Below the pieces are notes generated by a model that made no database searches, was not told the origin of the DNA, and saw only the letters and a list, made by a program, of their open reading frames with translations. 64,000 nt of DNA, taken from positions 50,092 through 114,091 of the forward strand of contig JADZDN010000193.1 in NCBI GenBank assembly GCA_020851015.1, given 5' to 3'. The DNA comes from Alphaproteobacteria bacterium (lineage in GTDB: Bacteria > Pseudomonadota > Alphaproteobacteria > JAEULC01). This document shows, one piece after another, positions 43,178 through 52,527 of the stretch; position 1 is the first letter of the stretch; each line of letters begins with the position of its first letter. The translations under genes were made by a program, and so were the position numbers.

Positions 43178-43219
43178 CTGAACGGCGGGAAAACCACCCC
43201 AACAAACAATGAGGAGGAA

Positions 43220-44428
43220 ATGATGGTGAAATGGCAGAAATCGATGGTGTATGCCGCGCTGGCAGTGGGGCTGGCGTCATCGCCTCAACGCGCAATCGCG
43301 GCCGAGACGCTCAAGCTGGGGATGTCGTTGCCATTGTCGGGCAACGGTTCGACCTGGGGTCTGGGCATGAAATGGGCCGCGGAAGCCGCCGCCAAGCAGA
43401 TCAACGGTCAGGGCGGCATCAAGGCGGACGGCAAGGCGTACACGCTGGAAGTGATCGCCTACGACAACAAGTACAACACCGCCGATGGGACAAAGGTGGC
43501 CCAGACATTATTCTCGCGCGACAACGTGGACTTCGTCGTCGGCGTGATGGGCACCGGCCCAACCCAGGCCCTGCAGGCCATCGCCGAGCGCCGCGACAAG
43601 CTGATTTTCACCACCGCCTGGGGGCGCAGCGTCAAGGGCCCGGAGCATCCATTGACCTTCACCCAGGCCCATACGAGTTCGGAATCGATGCCCGAGCTGT
43701 TTGCCTACATCAAGAAGGAGCATCCGAGCGCCAAGACGGTCGCGCTGATCAATCCCAATGACGCGACCGGCAAGGCCGTGGAAGCCGACGCGCGCGCGTT
43801 TTGGTCGAGCATCGGCATGAACGTGGTAATGAGCGATTTTTTCGAGCGCGACACCACCGCGTTCCAATCGGTCGCCACGAAGATCGTCCAGGCCAAGCCC
43901 GATATCGTCGATGCATCCAGCGGTCCGCCGGACATCGCGGGGCAGATTTTCAAGGAATTGCGCACCCAAGGCTGGAAGGGAATCCAGGTCATTGCGGCCG
44001 GCGGCAGCGCAGCCACGCTGACCAAGACGGCTGGCGAAGCCGCCGATGGCACGTACATGGGCCTGGTGGTCGATTTTGCATCGCCGGCTGCGACCGAGAC
44101 GCAGCGCCGTCTGAACGGCGAGGCGGAGAAGGTACTGGGCGAGCCGCTGAACCCGGTTCATGTCAGCACCTGGGACGCGACGATGGCGCTCAAGGCCGGC
44201 ATCGAGAAGGCAAACAGCCTCGATCCGAAGAAGGTCGCGGACGCGCTGCGCACGGTGGTTTTTGAGTCCTCATACGGGCCGGCCGCGTTCGGCGGCGCAG
44301 AAACCTACGGGATCGCCGAACAGATCCTCGTTCCCGTGACGGTCGCCGCCGTGCGCAACGGCAAGATCGTCGAACTGGCCCGCGTAAAGCCAAAGGAGCT
44401 TGAGGAACGGCTGAAGGTCAAGCAGTAG
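43220..44428 (+). CDS. Branched-chain-amino-acid-type ABC transporter binding protein (Liv family)
   Basis: 402 residues. A Sec signal (VYAALAVGLASSPQRAIAAE, cleavage near residue 28) precedes a Periplas_BP_6 domain starting LKLGMSLPLSGNGSTWG. INGQGGIKADGKAYTLEVIAYD and HTSSESMPELFAYIKKEHP follow. A GAGGAGGAA site precedes the double ATG (43220/43223). Liv-type proteins in such clusters often bind aromatic or dicarboxylic acids rather than leucine; the CoA-ligase context supports that. Confidence 0.92.
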   Translation: MMVKWQKSMVYAALAVGLASSPQRAIAAETLKLGMSLPLSGNGSTWGLGMKWAAEAAAKQINGQGGIKADGKAYTLEVIAYDNKYNTADGTKVAQTLFSRDNVDFVVGVMGTGPTQALQAIAERRDKLIFTTAWGRSVKGPEHPLTFTQAHTSSESMPELFAYIKKEHPSAKTVALINPNDATGKAVEADARAFWSSIGMNVVMSDFFERDTTAFQSVATKIVQAKPDIVDASSGPPDIAGQIFKELRTQGWKGIQVIAAGGSAATLTKTAGEAADGTYMGLVVDFASPAATETQRRLNGEAEKVLGEPLNPVHVSTWDATMALKAGIEKANSLDPKKVADALRTVVFESSYGPAAFGGAETYGIAEQILVPVTVAAVRNGKIVELARVKPKELEERLKVKQ

Positions 44429-44482
44429 GACGAATCGGCGGGCGCGCCGTCCCAACCGCGCGTCCGCCGAACTGCGTAGCTG

Positions 44483-45370
44483 ATGCCGATGGCGCTCTAC
44501 GCGCAGCTTTTCCTGAACACCGTCCAGATCGGGTCGGTGTACATGCTGTTCTCGCTTGGGCTTACCATCATCTTCGGCGTGATGCGGGTGGTGAACTTCG
44601 CCCATGGCGAATTGTTCGCCGCGGCGGCGCTCCTCGTCGCGGCGCTGGTCCCCGCGGCCGCGGTACATCTGGGGGTGCCCGTCGCCGGTGCCTATGCGCT
44701 AAGCATCGTCGCGGCGATGGCCGCGGTCTCCTTGCTGGGGACCATCTTGTACCAGTTCGGTTTCCGTCTCTATCTGCGCGACATGACGGGCTCATTCATC
44801 CTGTCCCCTGGATTCTTGTTGTTGCTCCAAGGCCTGCTGGCCGAGATTTTCACCGGCGTTCCTCGCGTGGTGCCGCCGCTTTCCGAGGAGACGATGGTAT
44901 TCCTCGGCGGGCGCGTCACCGTGCAGCGGTTCGTCACCTGCGCCGTCGCGCTGGTCCTTGCAACCTCGGTCATCGGTCTCATCAAGTACACCAACCTCGG
45001 CATGGCCCTGCGCGCGGTGGCGGAGGACCATGAGGCCGCGATGCTGCAGGGCATCAAATACGGCCGCATCGCCTTTCTGGGCTTTCTGGTCGGCGCGAAC
45101 CTGGGGGCAGCCGCGGGCTGTTTGATCGCGCCGCTCTTCACCGTAACCCCGTTCATGGGGGCGGACTATCTGGTCCGCGCTTTCGTCATCGTAATCATCG
45201 GCGGCCTGGGCAGCATCTCCGGCACGGTGCTTGCCAGCTTCATCGTCGCGCTGCTTGATACGCTCGGAGGGTTTTATTTCGATCCCACCACCACCACGAT
45301 CGCGATGTTCGCGCTGGTCATGCTGCTCTTGGTCCTGCGGCCGCAGGGCTTGATGGGACGCGGCGGCTGA
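44483..45370 (+). CDS. livH: Liv-type ABC transporter permease LivH
   Basis: 295-residue permease with about eight hydrophobic segments. The family signature LGLTIIFGVMRVVNFAHGE lies near the N-terminus, GMALRAVAEDHEAAMLQGI serves as the coupling loop, and VRAFVIVIIGGLGSISGTVLAS follows near the end. Its stop overlaps the next start (TGATG). The substrate is not necessarily a branched-chain amino acid. Confidence 0.92.
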   Translation: MPMALYAQLFLNTVQIGSVYMLFSLGLTIIFGVMRVVNFAHGELFAAAALLVAALVPAAAVHLGVPVAGAYALSIVAAMAAVSLLGTILYQFGFRLYLRDMTGSFILSPGFLLLLQGLLAEIFTGVPRVVPPLSEETMVFLGGRVTVQRFVTCAVALVLATSVIGLIKYTNLGMALRAVAEDHEAAMLQGIKYGRIAFLGFLVGANLGAAAGCLIAPLFTVTPFMGADYLVRAFVIVIIGGLGSISGTVLASFIVALLDTLGGFYFDPTTTTIAMFALVMLLLVLRPQGLMGRGG

Positions 45371-46314
45371 TGCCTGCGCGCGCGTCATCGGCCATGCTCA
45401 CGGTCCTCGCCGCCGCGATCCTCGGCTATGCAGCATATCGCCCGACCAGCTTCGTGGTGACGGTGATTACTTGGATCGCGGTACGGTCGATCGTCGCCGC
45501 CAGCATGCGCTTCGTCATGCTGATCGGAGAGATCAACGTGGCCAGCATCGGTTTCGTCGGCATGGGGGCCTATGCTGCCGGCCTGGCGACGGCGACCTGG
45601 CACTGGCCGATTTTCGCGGCGCTCCTGCTGGGCGCGGTCGTAGCGGCGGCTGGCGCCGCCATGTTCGGTTTCATCACCCTTCGGACGCGGGGCGCCTATT
45701 TTCTTCTGGTGGGTTTCTCGTTCACGGAGGTGATGCGCCTCCTCTATACCCAGGTCGAGGCGATCGGGGGCAACGACGGCGTCGTGGGTATCTTCCCGCC
45801 GATGTGGCTAGACCGCTGGTTCCCGGCGCTGTTGATCGCGACCGGCATGGCAATTCTGTACGTCCTGTACCGGATCGAACGCTCGGTGCTTGGCAAGCTG
45901 TTTCTTGCCATCCGCGGCAACGAGCGGATCGTCGAGGCGGCAGGGATCAATGTGCTCGGCGTCAAGACCCTCTGCCTGGTGATCGCGTCGTTCATGGTCG
46001 GGATCGCGGGTGGGCTGCATGCGCATGCCGCCAATGTCATCAGCCCTGGCGATTTTGGCTTTGTCGTCGCGGCCATGGTACTGGCCTATGTGAAGATCGG
46101 CGGTGAAGGCCACATTCTGGGTGCGGTCGTCGGCGCCGCGGCGCTGACCATCGTGGAGCAATACTTGCGTGGCTTCGGCGCGCTGGAGCACGCGCTGTTC
46201 GGCGCCGCCATCGTCGCCGCCATGCTGTTCTTTACGGAAGGGTTGTGGGGCCTGATCCACCGCATCCTCGACCGTGTCGCCATGCCACGGCCAGCCGCGC
46301 CGACGCCGCAATAG
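45370..46314 (+). CDS. livM: Liv-type ABC transporter permease LivM
   Basis: 314-residue partner permease. It has INVASIGFVGMGAYAAGLA, the GLAFFAIRGNE-type coupling sequence (KLFLAIRGNERIVEAAGINV) and YVKIGGEGHILGAVVGAAALT, all standard for LivM. Last three codons are followed by a two-base gap to the LivG start. Confidence 0.92.
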   Translation: MPARASSAMLTVLAAAILGYAAYRPTSFVVTVITWIAVRSIVAASMRFVMLIGEINVASIGFVGMGAYAAGLATATWHWPIFAALLLGAVVAAAGAAMFGFITLRTRGAYFLLVGFSFTEVMRLLYTQVEAIGGNDGVVGIFPPMWLDRWFPALLIATGMAILYVLYRIERSVLGKLFLAIRGNERIVEAAGINVLGVKTLCLVIASFMVGIAGGLHAHAANVISPGDFGFVVAAMVLAYVKIGGEGHILGAVVGAAALTIVEQYLRGFGALEHALFGAAIVAAMLFFTEGLWGLIHRILDRVAMPRPAAPTPQ

Positions 46315-46316
46315 CC

Positions 46317-47060
46317 ATGGCGGGCGAGCAAGCGCCGGGCCAGGCGGTGGTGCTTCAGGCCGAAGGCCTCGTCCGCCGATTCGGCGGTCTCACCGCGGTC
46401 AATGGGGTAAGCTTCCGCCTGTATGCCGGCGAAATCCTCGGCCTGATCGGGCCGAACGGCGCCGGCAAGAGCACGACCTTCGACCTGATAAGCGGATTTC
46501 GCCAGCCCAATGCTGGAACGCTCGCGCTGTTCGGCGAAGACATGACAGGCCGCAGTCCGAACCAGATCAACCACAAGGGGCTGGTGCGCACGTTCCAGCA
46601 CAAGAGCTTCATTCCGGACATGACCGTGTACGACAACGTGCTGGTCGGCGCGCTCAAGGCGACCACGCCGGCCGAACGCGACCGCCGCGTGCGCCAGACC
46701 GCCGGATTGCTCGGGCTTTCCGACGCAGTAGACGTGCTTGCGCGCGATCTGCCGCATGGCCGCCAGCGCCTGCTCAGCATCGCCATCGCCGTGGCCTCGC
46801 GGCCGAGAATCCTGTGCCTGGATGAGCCCTTGACCGGTTTGAACGCCACTGAAGTGTCCCGCGCCCTGCGCATCATCCGCGAGCTTGCGCAAAGCCTGCC
46901 CGCCGCGATCCTGTTCGTCGAGCACAACATGCGTGCCGTCATGTCGCTGTGTGACCGGATCATCGTCCTGCACCATGGCGAATTGCTGGCCGAGGGTACC
47001 CCTGCGGAAGTGGCGGTGAATCCCAAGGTGGTCGAGGCTTATCTTGGAAAGCCCAAGTGA
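46317..47060 (+). CDS. livG: Liv-type ABC transporter ATP-binding protein LivG
   Basis: 247 residues with Walker A GPNGAGKST, the LivG TFQHKSFIPDMTVYDNVLVG Q-loop region, a divergent signature PHGRQRLLSIAIAV (usual YG.QR.LEIARAL), Walker B ILCLDEPLTGLN and switch FVEHNM. The ATG at 46317 starts just after the LivM stop. The divergent signature (LPHGRQRLLSIA) is within family variation. Confidence 0.92.
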   Translation: MAGEQAPGQAVVLQAEGLVRRFGGLTAVNGVSFRLYAGEILGLIGPNGAGKSTTFDLISGFRQPNAGTLALFGEDMTGRSPNQINHKGLVRTFQHKSFIPDMTVYDNVLVGALKATTPAERDRRVRQTAGLLGLSDAVDVLARDLPHGRQRLLSIAIAVASRPRILCLDEPLTGLNATEVSRALRIIRELAQSLPAAILFVEHNMRAVMSLCDRIIVLHHGELLAEGTPAEVAVNPKVVEAYLGKPK

Positions 47061-47773
47061 TGGAGCCGATTCTCAGCGTCGATGGCCTCACGGTCGACTA
47101 TGGCAGGGTCCGCGCCGTCACGGACGTGACGCTGCGTGTCGGACGCGGATCGATCGCGACGATGATTGGTTCGAACGGCGCGGGAAAGACAACGGTCTTG
47201 AAGGCAGTTGTAGGTTTGGCGAAGTCGCGGGCGCGGTCGATTCGCTTTGACGGCGAGGAGATCCATGGCCGTGAGACCGACCGCATCGTGGCGGCGGGCA
47301 TCGCCGTCGTGCCGGAAGGCCGTCGCCTGTTCGGCAGCATGACCATCCGCGAAAATCTCGTCCTGGGGGCATATCTAACCAAGAACGCCCAGCAGGTTCA
47401 GCACAGCATGGAAGAGGTGTTCGCCTATTTTCCGGTTCTGGGCGAGCGGTTGACCACGCGCGCGTCGAGTCTCAGCGGCGGCCAGCAGCAGATGCTGGCA
47501 GTGGCGCGCGCGCTGATGAGTCGGCCTAAGCTGTTGATTCTCGACGAGCCGTCAATCGGCCTGGCACCGGTGGTGGTCGACAAGATTGTGGAGATCATGA
47601 ACGTTGTGAACGGCAAAGGTGTCAGCATTCTGCTGGTGGAGCAGAACGCCAACATGGCGCTGGAAGTCGCGCAGGAGGCTTATGTCCTTCAGGACGGAGC
47701 CATCGTGCTGAAGGGGCCAACGGCAGAATTGGCAAGAAATGATTTCGTAAAGACGGCCTATCTCGGCATTTGA
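47060..47773 (+). CDS. livF: Liv-type ABC transporter ATP-binding protein LivF
   Basis: 237 residues with Walker A GSNGAGKTT, VPEGRRLFGSMTIRENL, signature LSGGQQQMLAVARAL, Walker B LLILDEPSIGLAP and switch LVEQNANMAL. The ATG at 47060 overlaps the LivG stop (TGATG); a GTG three bases earlier is equally possible. Last gene of the plus-strand operon that begins at the amidohydrolase. Confidence 0.93.
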   Translation: MEPILSVDGLTVDYGRVRAVTDVTLRVGRGSIATMIGSNGAGKTTVLKAVVGLAKSRARSIRFDGEEIHGRETDRIVAAGIAVVPEGRRLFGSMTIRENLVLGAYLTKNAQQVQHSMEEVFAYFPVLGERLTTRASSLSGGQQQMLAVARALMSRPKLLILDEPSIGLAPVVVDKIVEIMNVVNGKGVSILLVEQNANMALEVAQEAYVLQDGAIVLKGPTAELARNDFVKTAYLGI

Positions 47774-47845
47774 ATTACGACGATCCGCTGGCATCGCCGG
47801 GTAACGTAACCCCTCTTTCCACGGCGAGACGAATTCGATCACAAG

Positions 47846-48207
47846 TCACCGATCGGAACCTTCTATGCACGCAGGTGCGTTCGTATCGCCATCTTCTGCC
47901 CGCGCGGCGAGACGTGCGCGGCGCTTGATCCACCACATCGAGACCCCGGTCGCGACATACATCACGGGCAGGAAGCCGCTCGCGGACACGAGGGTCCGGT
48001 ACCACAGGCCCAGGCCTTCCCCGGCATGCAGCGCATGTTGCCAGGCGTTGACCGACTCGCCCCAGCTATGGGTGCACGGTCGATCAGCTCGGTCAGCTTG
48101 CCCTGCCATGGGTCGACAAAGGCGATGACTGCCGGCGCGCCATCGCGATGACCGGGCGGCGCCATGCTGATGCGATAGGACCGGTCGGGGCGCGGCGGAA
48201 CGAAGAT
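47846..48207 (-). pseudogene. Remnant of a PepSY-associated iron-regulated membrane protein
   Basis: Only the C-terminal part is recognisable, split over two frames. [21 protein letters not shown] and the following [13 protein letters not shown] (48207 to about 48073) are in one frame. WQHALHAGEGLGLWYRTL and SGFLPVMYVATGVSMWWIKRRAR, up to the stop at 47846, are in another. This is the membrane-anchored end of PepSY-TM proteins, which are normally several hundred residues. The N-terminal two thirds are missing and a frameshift lies near 48071. It abuts a piuC remnant in the order usual for siderophore loci, so a former iron-uptake locus decayed here. Confidence 0.7.
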
Positions 48208-48233
48208 CGCGCGCGGAGCGGGTCGGCAGTCGC

Positions 48234-48401
48234 CCGCGACAATTGCTGAATCGCCTGGTCGAGATCGAACAGGAGCGTGCGGTGCGCATCGTCCCGCACC
48301 ATGCTCTGAATCCAGAAGAAGCAGCCAAGCCACTGTCCGCGCGTCACCGGCTGGACGCGATGCAGGCTGGATGCCGGGTACAGCACCATGTGGCCCGAAT
48401 G
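48234..48401 (-). pseudogene. Remnant of a PKHD-type Fe(II)/2-oxoglutarate dioxygenase (PiuC/YbiX-like)
   Basis: About 56 residues read [20 protein letters not shown], then [20 protein letters not shown] and [11 protein letters not shown], a close match to the middle of PiuC/YbiX proteins, including the HxV portion of the metal site. The N-terminal half (about 150 residues) and the C-terminal tail are absent or out of frame. It lies immediately before the M24 peptidase gene end and is followed by the PepSY remnant. No intact frame can be assembled. Confidence 0.75.
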
Positions 48402-48460
48402 ACTGGCCGCCGCCGCGGTCGATCTTCCAGGATATCGAACTCCACAACCATCGCGCCGGA

Positions 48461-49651
48461 TCAGGCCAGCAAACGCTCGTCGTGCGGGGTCGTGTTGATC
48501 TGTTCGAAGCCGGTCTTGGTCACCACCACCACGTCTTCCAGATGCGCGCCGCCGATATCCGGGCGGTCGGGCAGTACGATGCGCGGCTCCAGGCACATCA
48601 CCATGTTCTCGACCGCCTCGAATTCGACGTTCTTGTGCACCAGGGGGTCGCCGTGCAGGCCATAGCCGAGCTGGTGCCCGGTGTTGCCGCTGTAAAGATA
48701 TTTGCCCCAGCCCTGGTCCTGGATCACCTCGCGGGCACGCTGGTCGATCTGGTGGCAGGTGATGCCGGGCTTCACCATCTTCTTGGCTTCCTGGAGCGCC
48801 AGGTGCGTGGCCTTGTAGACCGCCTTCTGCTCCGCGGTCGGGTCGCCGCAGATCACGGTGCGGCCGAGATCGCCGGTATAGCCCTTCACCACCGCGCCGA
48901 TGTCCAGGATCACCATCTCGCCCAAGCGGATGGTCTTCTCGGTCGCGACGCGTTCGAACATCGAAGTGTTGTAGCCTGACGCGACCAGGGGGATGAAGGG
49001 CTCGAACTCCGAGCCGTTCCTGCGCATGGCGTAGACCGCCTCCGCCGCGACCGCGTGCTCGGTCACGCCGGGCCGGACCGCGTCCATCGCTGCCTTGGCG
49101 CCGAGGTCGGCGACGCGCACCGCCTCGCGGATCAGCGCGATCTCCGCCGGATGCTTGATCGCGGTCAAGGTCGACCAGATCTTTCCGGCGTTGGAGAACT
49201 CGATCTTCGGAAACTGCCGCATCAGGTCTTCATGCACCATGTACGGCATCAGGTCCGTGCCGATGCGCGCCTGCGCCAAGCCATAGTCGGCGATCATGCC
49301 GCCAATGGTGCTCGCCCATTCCGCGACCGGCGGCAGCTTGCGCGCGTCGACGATGTCGGACCTGACCCGGATACGAATATCGTCGCTGCCCGAGATATAG
49401 CCGACGACCGGAGGCTTACCCTTGACCACCAGCACCACGTATTCCGGCTCCATGAACGGCCGGAATCCCTTGACGTAGAAGTCGGTGACGTAACGCACCG
49501 CCTCGGCCTTGAAGAAGATCAGCGCGTCGAGGTTGCAGCGAACCAGTGCCTCCTGCAGCCGCTGCTGCTTGATCCGGTGCAGCTCGTCGCCGGCATAGAA
49601 GATCGGCGGCTGCTTCTCGAAACTCAGCTTGGGCTGCGTCTCGGGCTTCAT
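48461..49651 (-). CDS. M24-family Xaa-Pro peptidase with complete metal site
   Basis: 396 residues. All five metal ligands are visible: Asp250 and Asp261 ([12 protein letters not shown]), His326 (GHQLGYG), Glu355 (LEPRI) and Glu372 (HLEDVV). It is a canonical dinuclear metallopeptidase of the Xaa-Pro dipeptidase/aminopeptidase type, in contrast to the M24 protein at 35-1192. It starts three bases after the threonine aldolase stop and ends an operon with a dipeptide importer, so it probably cleaves imported Pro- or imino-acid-containing peptides in the cytoplasm. Confidence 0.9.
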   Translation of the reverse strand: MKPETQPKLSFEKQPPIFYAGDELHRIKQQRLQEALVRCNLDALIFFKAEAVRYVTDFYVKGFRPFMEPEYVVLVVKGKPPVVGYISGSDDIRIRVRSDIVDARKLPPVAEWASTIGGMIADYGLAQARIGTDLMPYMVHEDLMRQFPKIEFSNAGKIWSTLTAIKHPAEIALIREAVRVADLGAKAAMDAVRPGVTEHAVAAEAVYAMRRNGSEFEPFIPLVASGYNTSMFERVATEKTIRLGEMVILDIGAVVKGYTGDLGRTVICGDPTAEQKAVYKATHLALQEAKKMVKPGITCHQIDQRAREVIQDQGWGKYLYSGNTGHQLGYGLHGDPLVHKNVEFEAVENMVMCLEPRIVLPDRPDIGGAHLEDVVVVTKTGFEQINTTPHDERLLA

Positions 49652-49654
49652 CGG

Positions 49655-50710
49655 TCAGGCCGCCTTCCGGAAGGGTTCGAGGACTTCGGCGAAATGCTGG
49701 ATCGCGGCTGAAACGGCCACCTCGTCGATATGGTAGTGGGTCACGAAGCGGATCTTGCTCCGCCGATGATTGGCTAGAATGCCGCGGTCGCGCAGCGCGC
49801 CGTTGATGGCGCCGGCATCCGCCGCGAAGCGGTCGACGAAGCAGTTCACGATGTTGGTCTGGACATGGGCGAGGTCGACAAGCGACGGATCGATGGCCGC
49901 CAACCCGCTCGCAAGTGCCGCGGCCAGCGCATGATCGCGGCGCAACACCGGGTAGGGGTCCTTCAGCCCGACGATGGCCGGGGCGGCGATCAGCCCGGCC
50001 TGGCGCATGCCGCCGCCCAGCATCTTGGCCGCGCGCCGCGCTTTCGTCATGAAGGCGCGCTCGCCCGCCAGGACCGCGCCCACCGGGCCGCCCAACCCCT
50101 TGCAGAGCGCGAACCAGACCGAGTCTACATGGCAGCAGATATCGGCGATCGGCACGTCCAGATAGGCGCCGGCATTGAGCAGCCGCGCACCGTCGAGATG
50201 CACCGGGATGCCAGCCTCGCGCGCGATGCCGTGGATCGCCGCCATGGTCCGGAGCGGCATCACCGTGCCGCCCGAGGCATTGTGCGTGTTCTCCAGGCAG
50301 ATCAACCGGGTGGGCGCCAGAGCAAGGTCGCCGGCGCCGCGGATCGCGTTCTTCACGTCGGCGGGGTCGAGCGTGCCGTTGCGCCCCTTGACCGGCCGCG
50401 GGATTGCGCCGCCGACGACGCAGAGGCCGCCGCCCTCGGAGTTGTAGATATGCGCCGCCTCCTCGACGATCGCCTCGCCGCCGCGGCATTCATGCGCCAG
50501 GACCGAGGCCAGGTTCGCCATCGCGCCCGAAGGCAGGAACAGGGCATCCTGCTTGCCGGTCAACTCGCGCGCCACACGCTCCAGCTGATTGACCGTCGGG
50601 TCGTCGCCGCGGCCGGAATCGCCGAGGGGGGCGCGGGCAACGGCCTCCATCATCGCAGGCGTGGGCAGCGTCACCGTGTCGCTGCGGAAATCGAAGACCG
50701 GCTTCGACAT
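49655..50710 (-). CDS. ltaE: Low-specificity L-threonine aldolase-family PLP enzyme
   Basis: 351 residues of the beta-eliminating-lyase/threonine-aldolase fold-type I family. It opens DFRSDTVTLPTPAM, with Lys204 (FALCKGLGGPVGA) in the PLP Schiff-base position and HLDGARLLNAG as the cofactor-contact motif. Family reaction: cleavage of L-threonine or related beta-hydroxy amino acids to glycine and an aldehyde. It lies between a fused Dpp ATPase and the M24 peptidase, suggesting the amino acid released from an imported peptide is a beta-hydroxy amino acid. The symbol is by family; specificity is not shown. Confidence 0.88.
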   Translation of the reverse strand: MSKPVFDFRSDTVTLPTPAMMEAVARAPLGDSGRGDDPTVNQLERVARELTGKQDALFLPSGAMANLASVLAHECRGGEAIVEEAAHIYNSEGGGLCVVGGAIPRPVKGRNGTLDPADVKNAIRGAGDLALAPTRLICLENTHNASGGTVMPLRTMAAIHGIAREAGIPVHLDGARLLNAGAYLDVPIADICCHVDSVWFALCKGLGGPVGAVLAGERAFMTKARRAAKMLGGGMRQAGLIAAPAIVGLKDPYPVLRRDHALAAALASGLAAIDPSLVDLAHVQTNIVNCFVDRFAADAGAINGALRDRGILANHRRSKIRFVTHYHIDEVAVSAAIQHFAEVLEPFRKAA

Positions 50711-50718
50711 GGCTCCCC

Positions 50719-52527
50719 CTAGACCGGCATGCGGCTAAAATGGCCGGGACCGACTTCCACCAGCCTGGTGGCCGGCGTTATCGAGTCCGTGTCTTGCTCC
50801 GGGCCGTTGACCGGCACGACCGTTCGACCGCGGCGATGCGGATCGATCACCAGCACGGCCGCCATCAGCCGCCGCGTGTAGGGGTGATGCGGCGTGTTGA
50901 TCACGGCGTCGCGCGGCCCGATCTCGACGATCTGCCCGCGATGCATCACCGCCACGCGATGGCTGATGCGCTCGACCACGGCGATGTCGTGCGAGATGAA
51001 GAGATAGGACAGGCCGAGTTCGCGCTGCAGGTCGATCATCAGGTCGATCACCTGGGCCTTGATCGAGACATCGAGCGCCGAGACTGCCTCGTCGGCGATC
51101 AGGAGCTTCGGCGACAGGCCGAGCGCCCGGGCGATGCAGAGGCGCTGGCGCTGGCCGCCGGAGAATTCGTGCGGGAAGCGCTCGGCGGCCGACGGCTCCA
51201 GCCCGACGCGCTGGAGCAGCTCCGCCACCCTGGCCCCGGCGCTCTTGCGGTCGCAAACCCCATGTACCAACAGCGGCTCGGCGATGGCGTCGCCGACGAG
51301 TTGGCGCGGATCGAGCGAGGCGTAGGGGTCCTGAAAGACCATCTGGATGTCACGGCGCAGGTGACGCAGGCTGCCGCCACGGGCGCCAACCACATCCACG
51401 CCTTCGAATCGAACGACACCGCAGGTCGGCTCGACCAAGCGCAGGATGCTGCGCCCCGTGGTCGATTTGCCGCAGCCGCTTTCGCCGACCAGCGCAAGGG
51501 TCTCCCCGTGGCCCAGAACAAAGGATACATCCTCCACCGCATGCACCGTGGCGCGCCGACCGCCAAACAGGCTGCGCCCGCCGCCGAACCGCGTGGTCAG
51601 GCCGCTAACGGACAACAGGGGAACTTGGGAGGGAGCCACAACGACTGCCGGCGCGCCGGTTGCAAGCTCGGCCGATTTCAGCGGCTGCGCGCCGCCGCGC
51701 AGGGTACCGAGACGCGGCACGGCATCCAAAAGCTCGCGGGCATAGGGTGTGCGCGGGCGCTTGAAGACCTCGGCAACCGCCCCATCCTCCTGCTTCTCGC
51801 CGCGGCGCATCACCAGCACGCGGTCGGCGATATGGCTGACCACGCCCATGTCGTGGGTGATGAACAGCATCGCCATGCCCATCTCGGCCTGCAGCGCCTG
51901 GAGTAGGTCCAGGATCTGGCGCTGCACGGTAACGTCGAGCGCAGTGGTCGGCTCGTCGGCGATCAACAGGGCCGGCTCGCAGGCCAGCGCCATGGCGATC
52001 ATCGCGCGCTGGCGCATGCCGCCCGAGAGGCTGTGCGGGTATTCGTCGAAGCGGTCGGCCGCCCGTGGGATGCGCACGCGGTCGAGCAGCTCGATCGCGC
52101 GGCGTCGCGCCGCCGCGCCTTCGGCGCCGCGATGGTATCGCAGCGCCTCGGCGATCTGGTAGCCGACGGTCAGCACCGGGTTCAGGCTGGTCATCGGTTC
52201 CTGGAAGATCATGGCGATGCGGTCGCCGCGGATTGCGCGCAGTGCATCTGGCGTCGACGACAACAGGTCGCGGCCGTCGAAGCGAATTTCGCCGGCAGAG
52301 CGTGCGAAGACCGGCGGCAGCAATCCCATGACGGCGAGCGCGGTGACGCTCTTGCCCGAGCCGGACTCGCCGACAAGCGCCAGGGTTTCCTTGGGCGCCA
52401 AGTCGAAGTCCAGGCCCAGGACCACGTCATGCCATTTGCCGCCGGAGCGGAAGCTGACCGTCAGCCCGCGGACCGACAGGCAAGTCGGGTCGGGCTGCTG
52501 CACTTCGCGGAAGGCCATGGCGACCAT
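50719..52527 (-). CDS. Dipeptide/oligopeptide ABC transporter fused double ATP-binding protein (DppD-DppF, GsiA-like)
   Basis: 602 residues carrying two complete ATPase modules. The first has GESGSGKS and signature LSGGMRQRAMIAMAL with ADEPTTALDVT. The second has GESGCGKST, FSGGQRQRLCIARAL and ADEAVSALDVS, plus the C-terminal HHPYTRRLMAAV oligopeptide-binding-type extension. Start ATG 52527 overlaps the permease stop (TGATG). The fusion replaces separate DppD and DppF, as in GsiA of glutathione importers. In the second Walker B the usual DEPVSALD Pro is Ala (DEAVSALD). Confidence 0.93.
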   Translation of the reverse strand: MVAMAFREVQQPDPTCLSVRGLTVSFRSGGKWHDVVLGLDFDLAPKETLALVGESGSGKSVTALAVMGLLPPVFARSAGEIRFDGRDLLSSTPDALRAIRGDRIAMIFQEPMTSLNPVLTVGYQIAEALRYHRGAEGAAARRRAIELLDRVRIPRAADRFDEYPHSLSGGMRQRAMIAMALACEPALLIADEPTTALDVTVQRQILDLLQALQAEMGMAMLFITHDMGVVSHIADRVLVMRRGEKQEDGAVAEVFKRPRTPYARELLDAVPRLGTLRGGAQPLKSAELATGAPAVVVAPSQVPLLSVSGLTTRFGGGRSLFGGRRATVHAVEDVSFVLGHGETLALVGESGCGKSTTGRSILRLVEPTCGVVRFEGVDVVGARGGSLRHLRRDIQMVFQDPYASLDPRQLVGDAIAEPLLVHGVCDRKSAGARVAELLQRVGLEPSAAERFPHEFSGGQRQRLCIARALGLSPKLLIADEAVSALDVSIKAQVIDLMIDLQRELGLSYLFISHDIAVVERISHRVAVMHRGQIVEIGPRDAVINTPHHPYTRRLMAAVLVIDPHRRGRTVVPVNGPEQDTDSITPATRLVEVGPGHFSRMPV

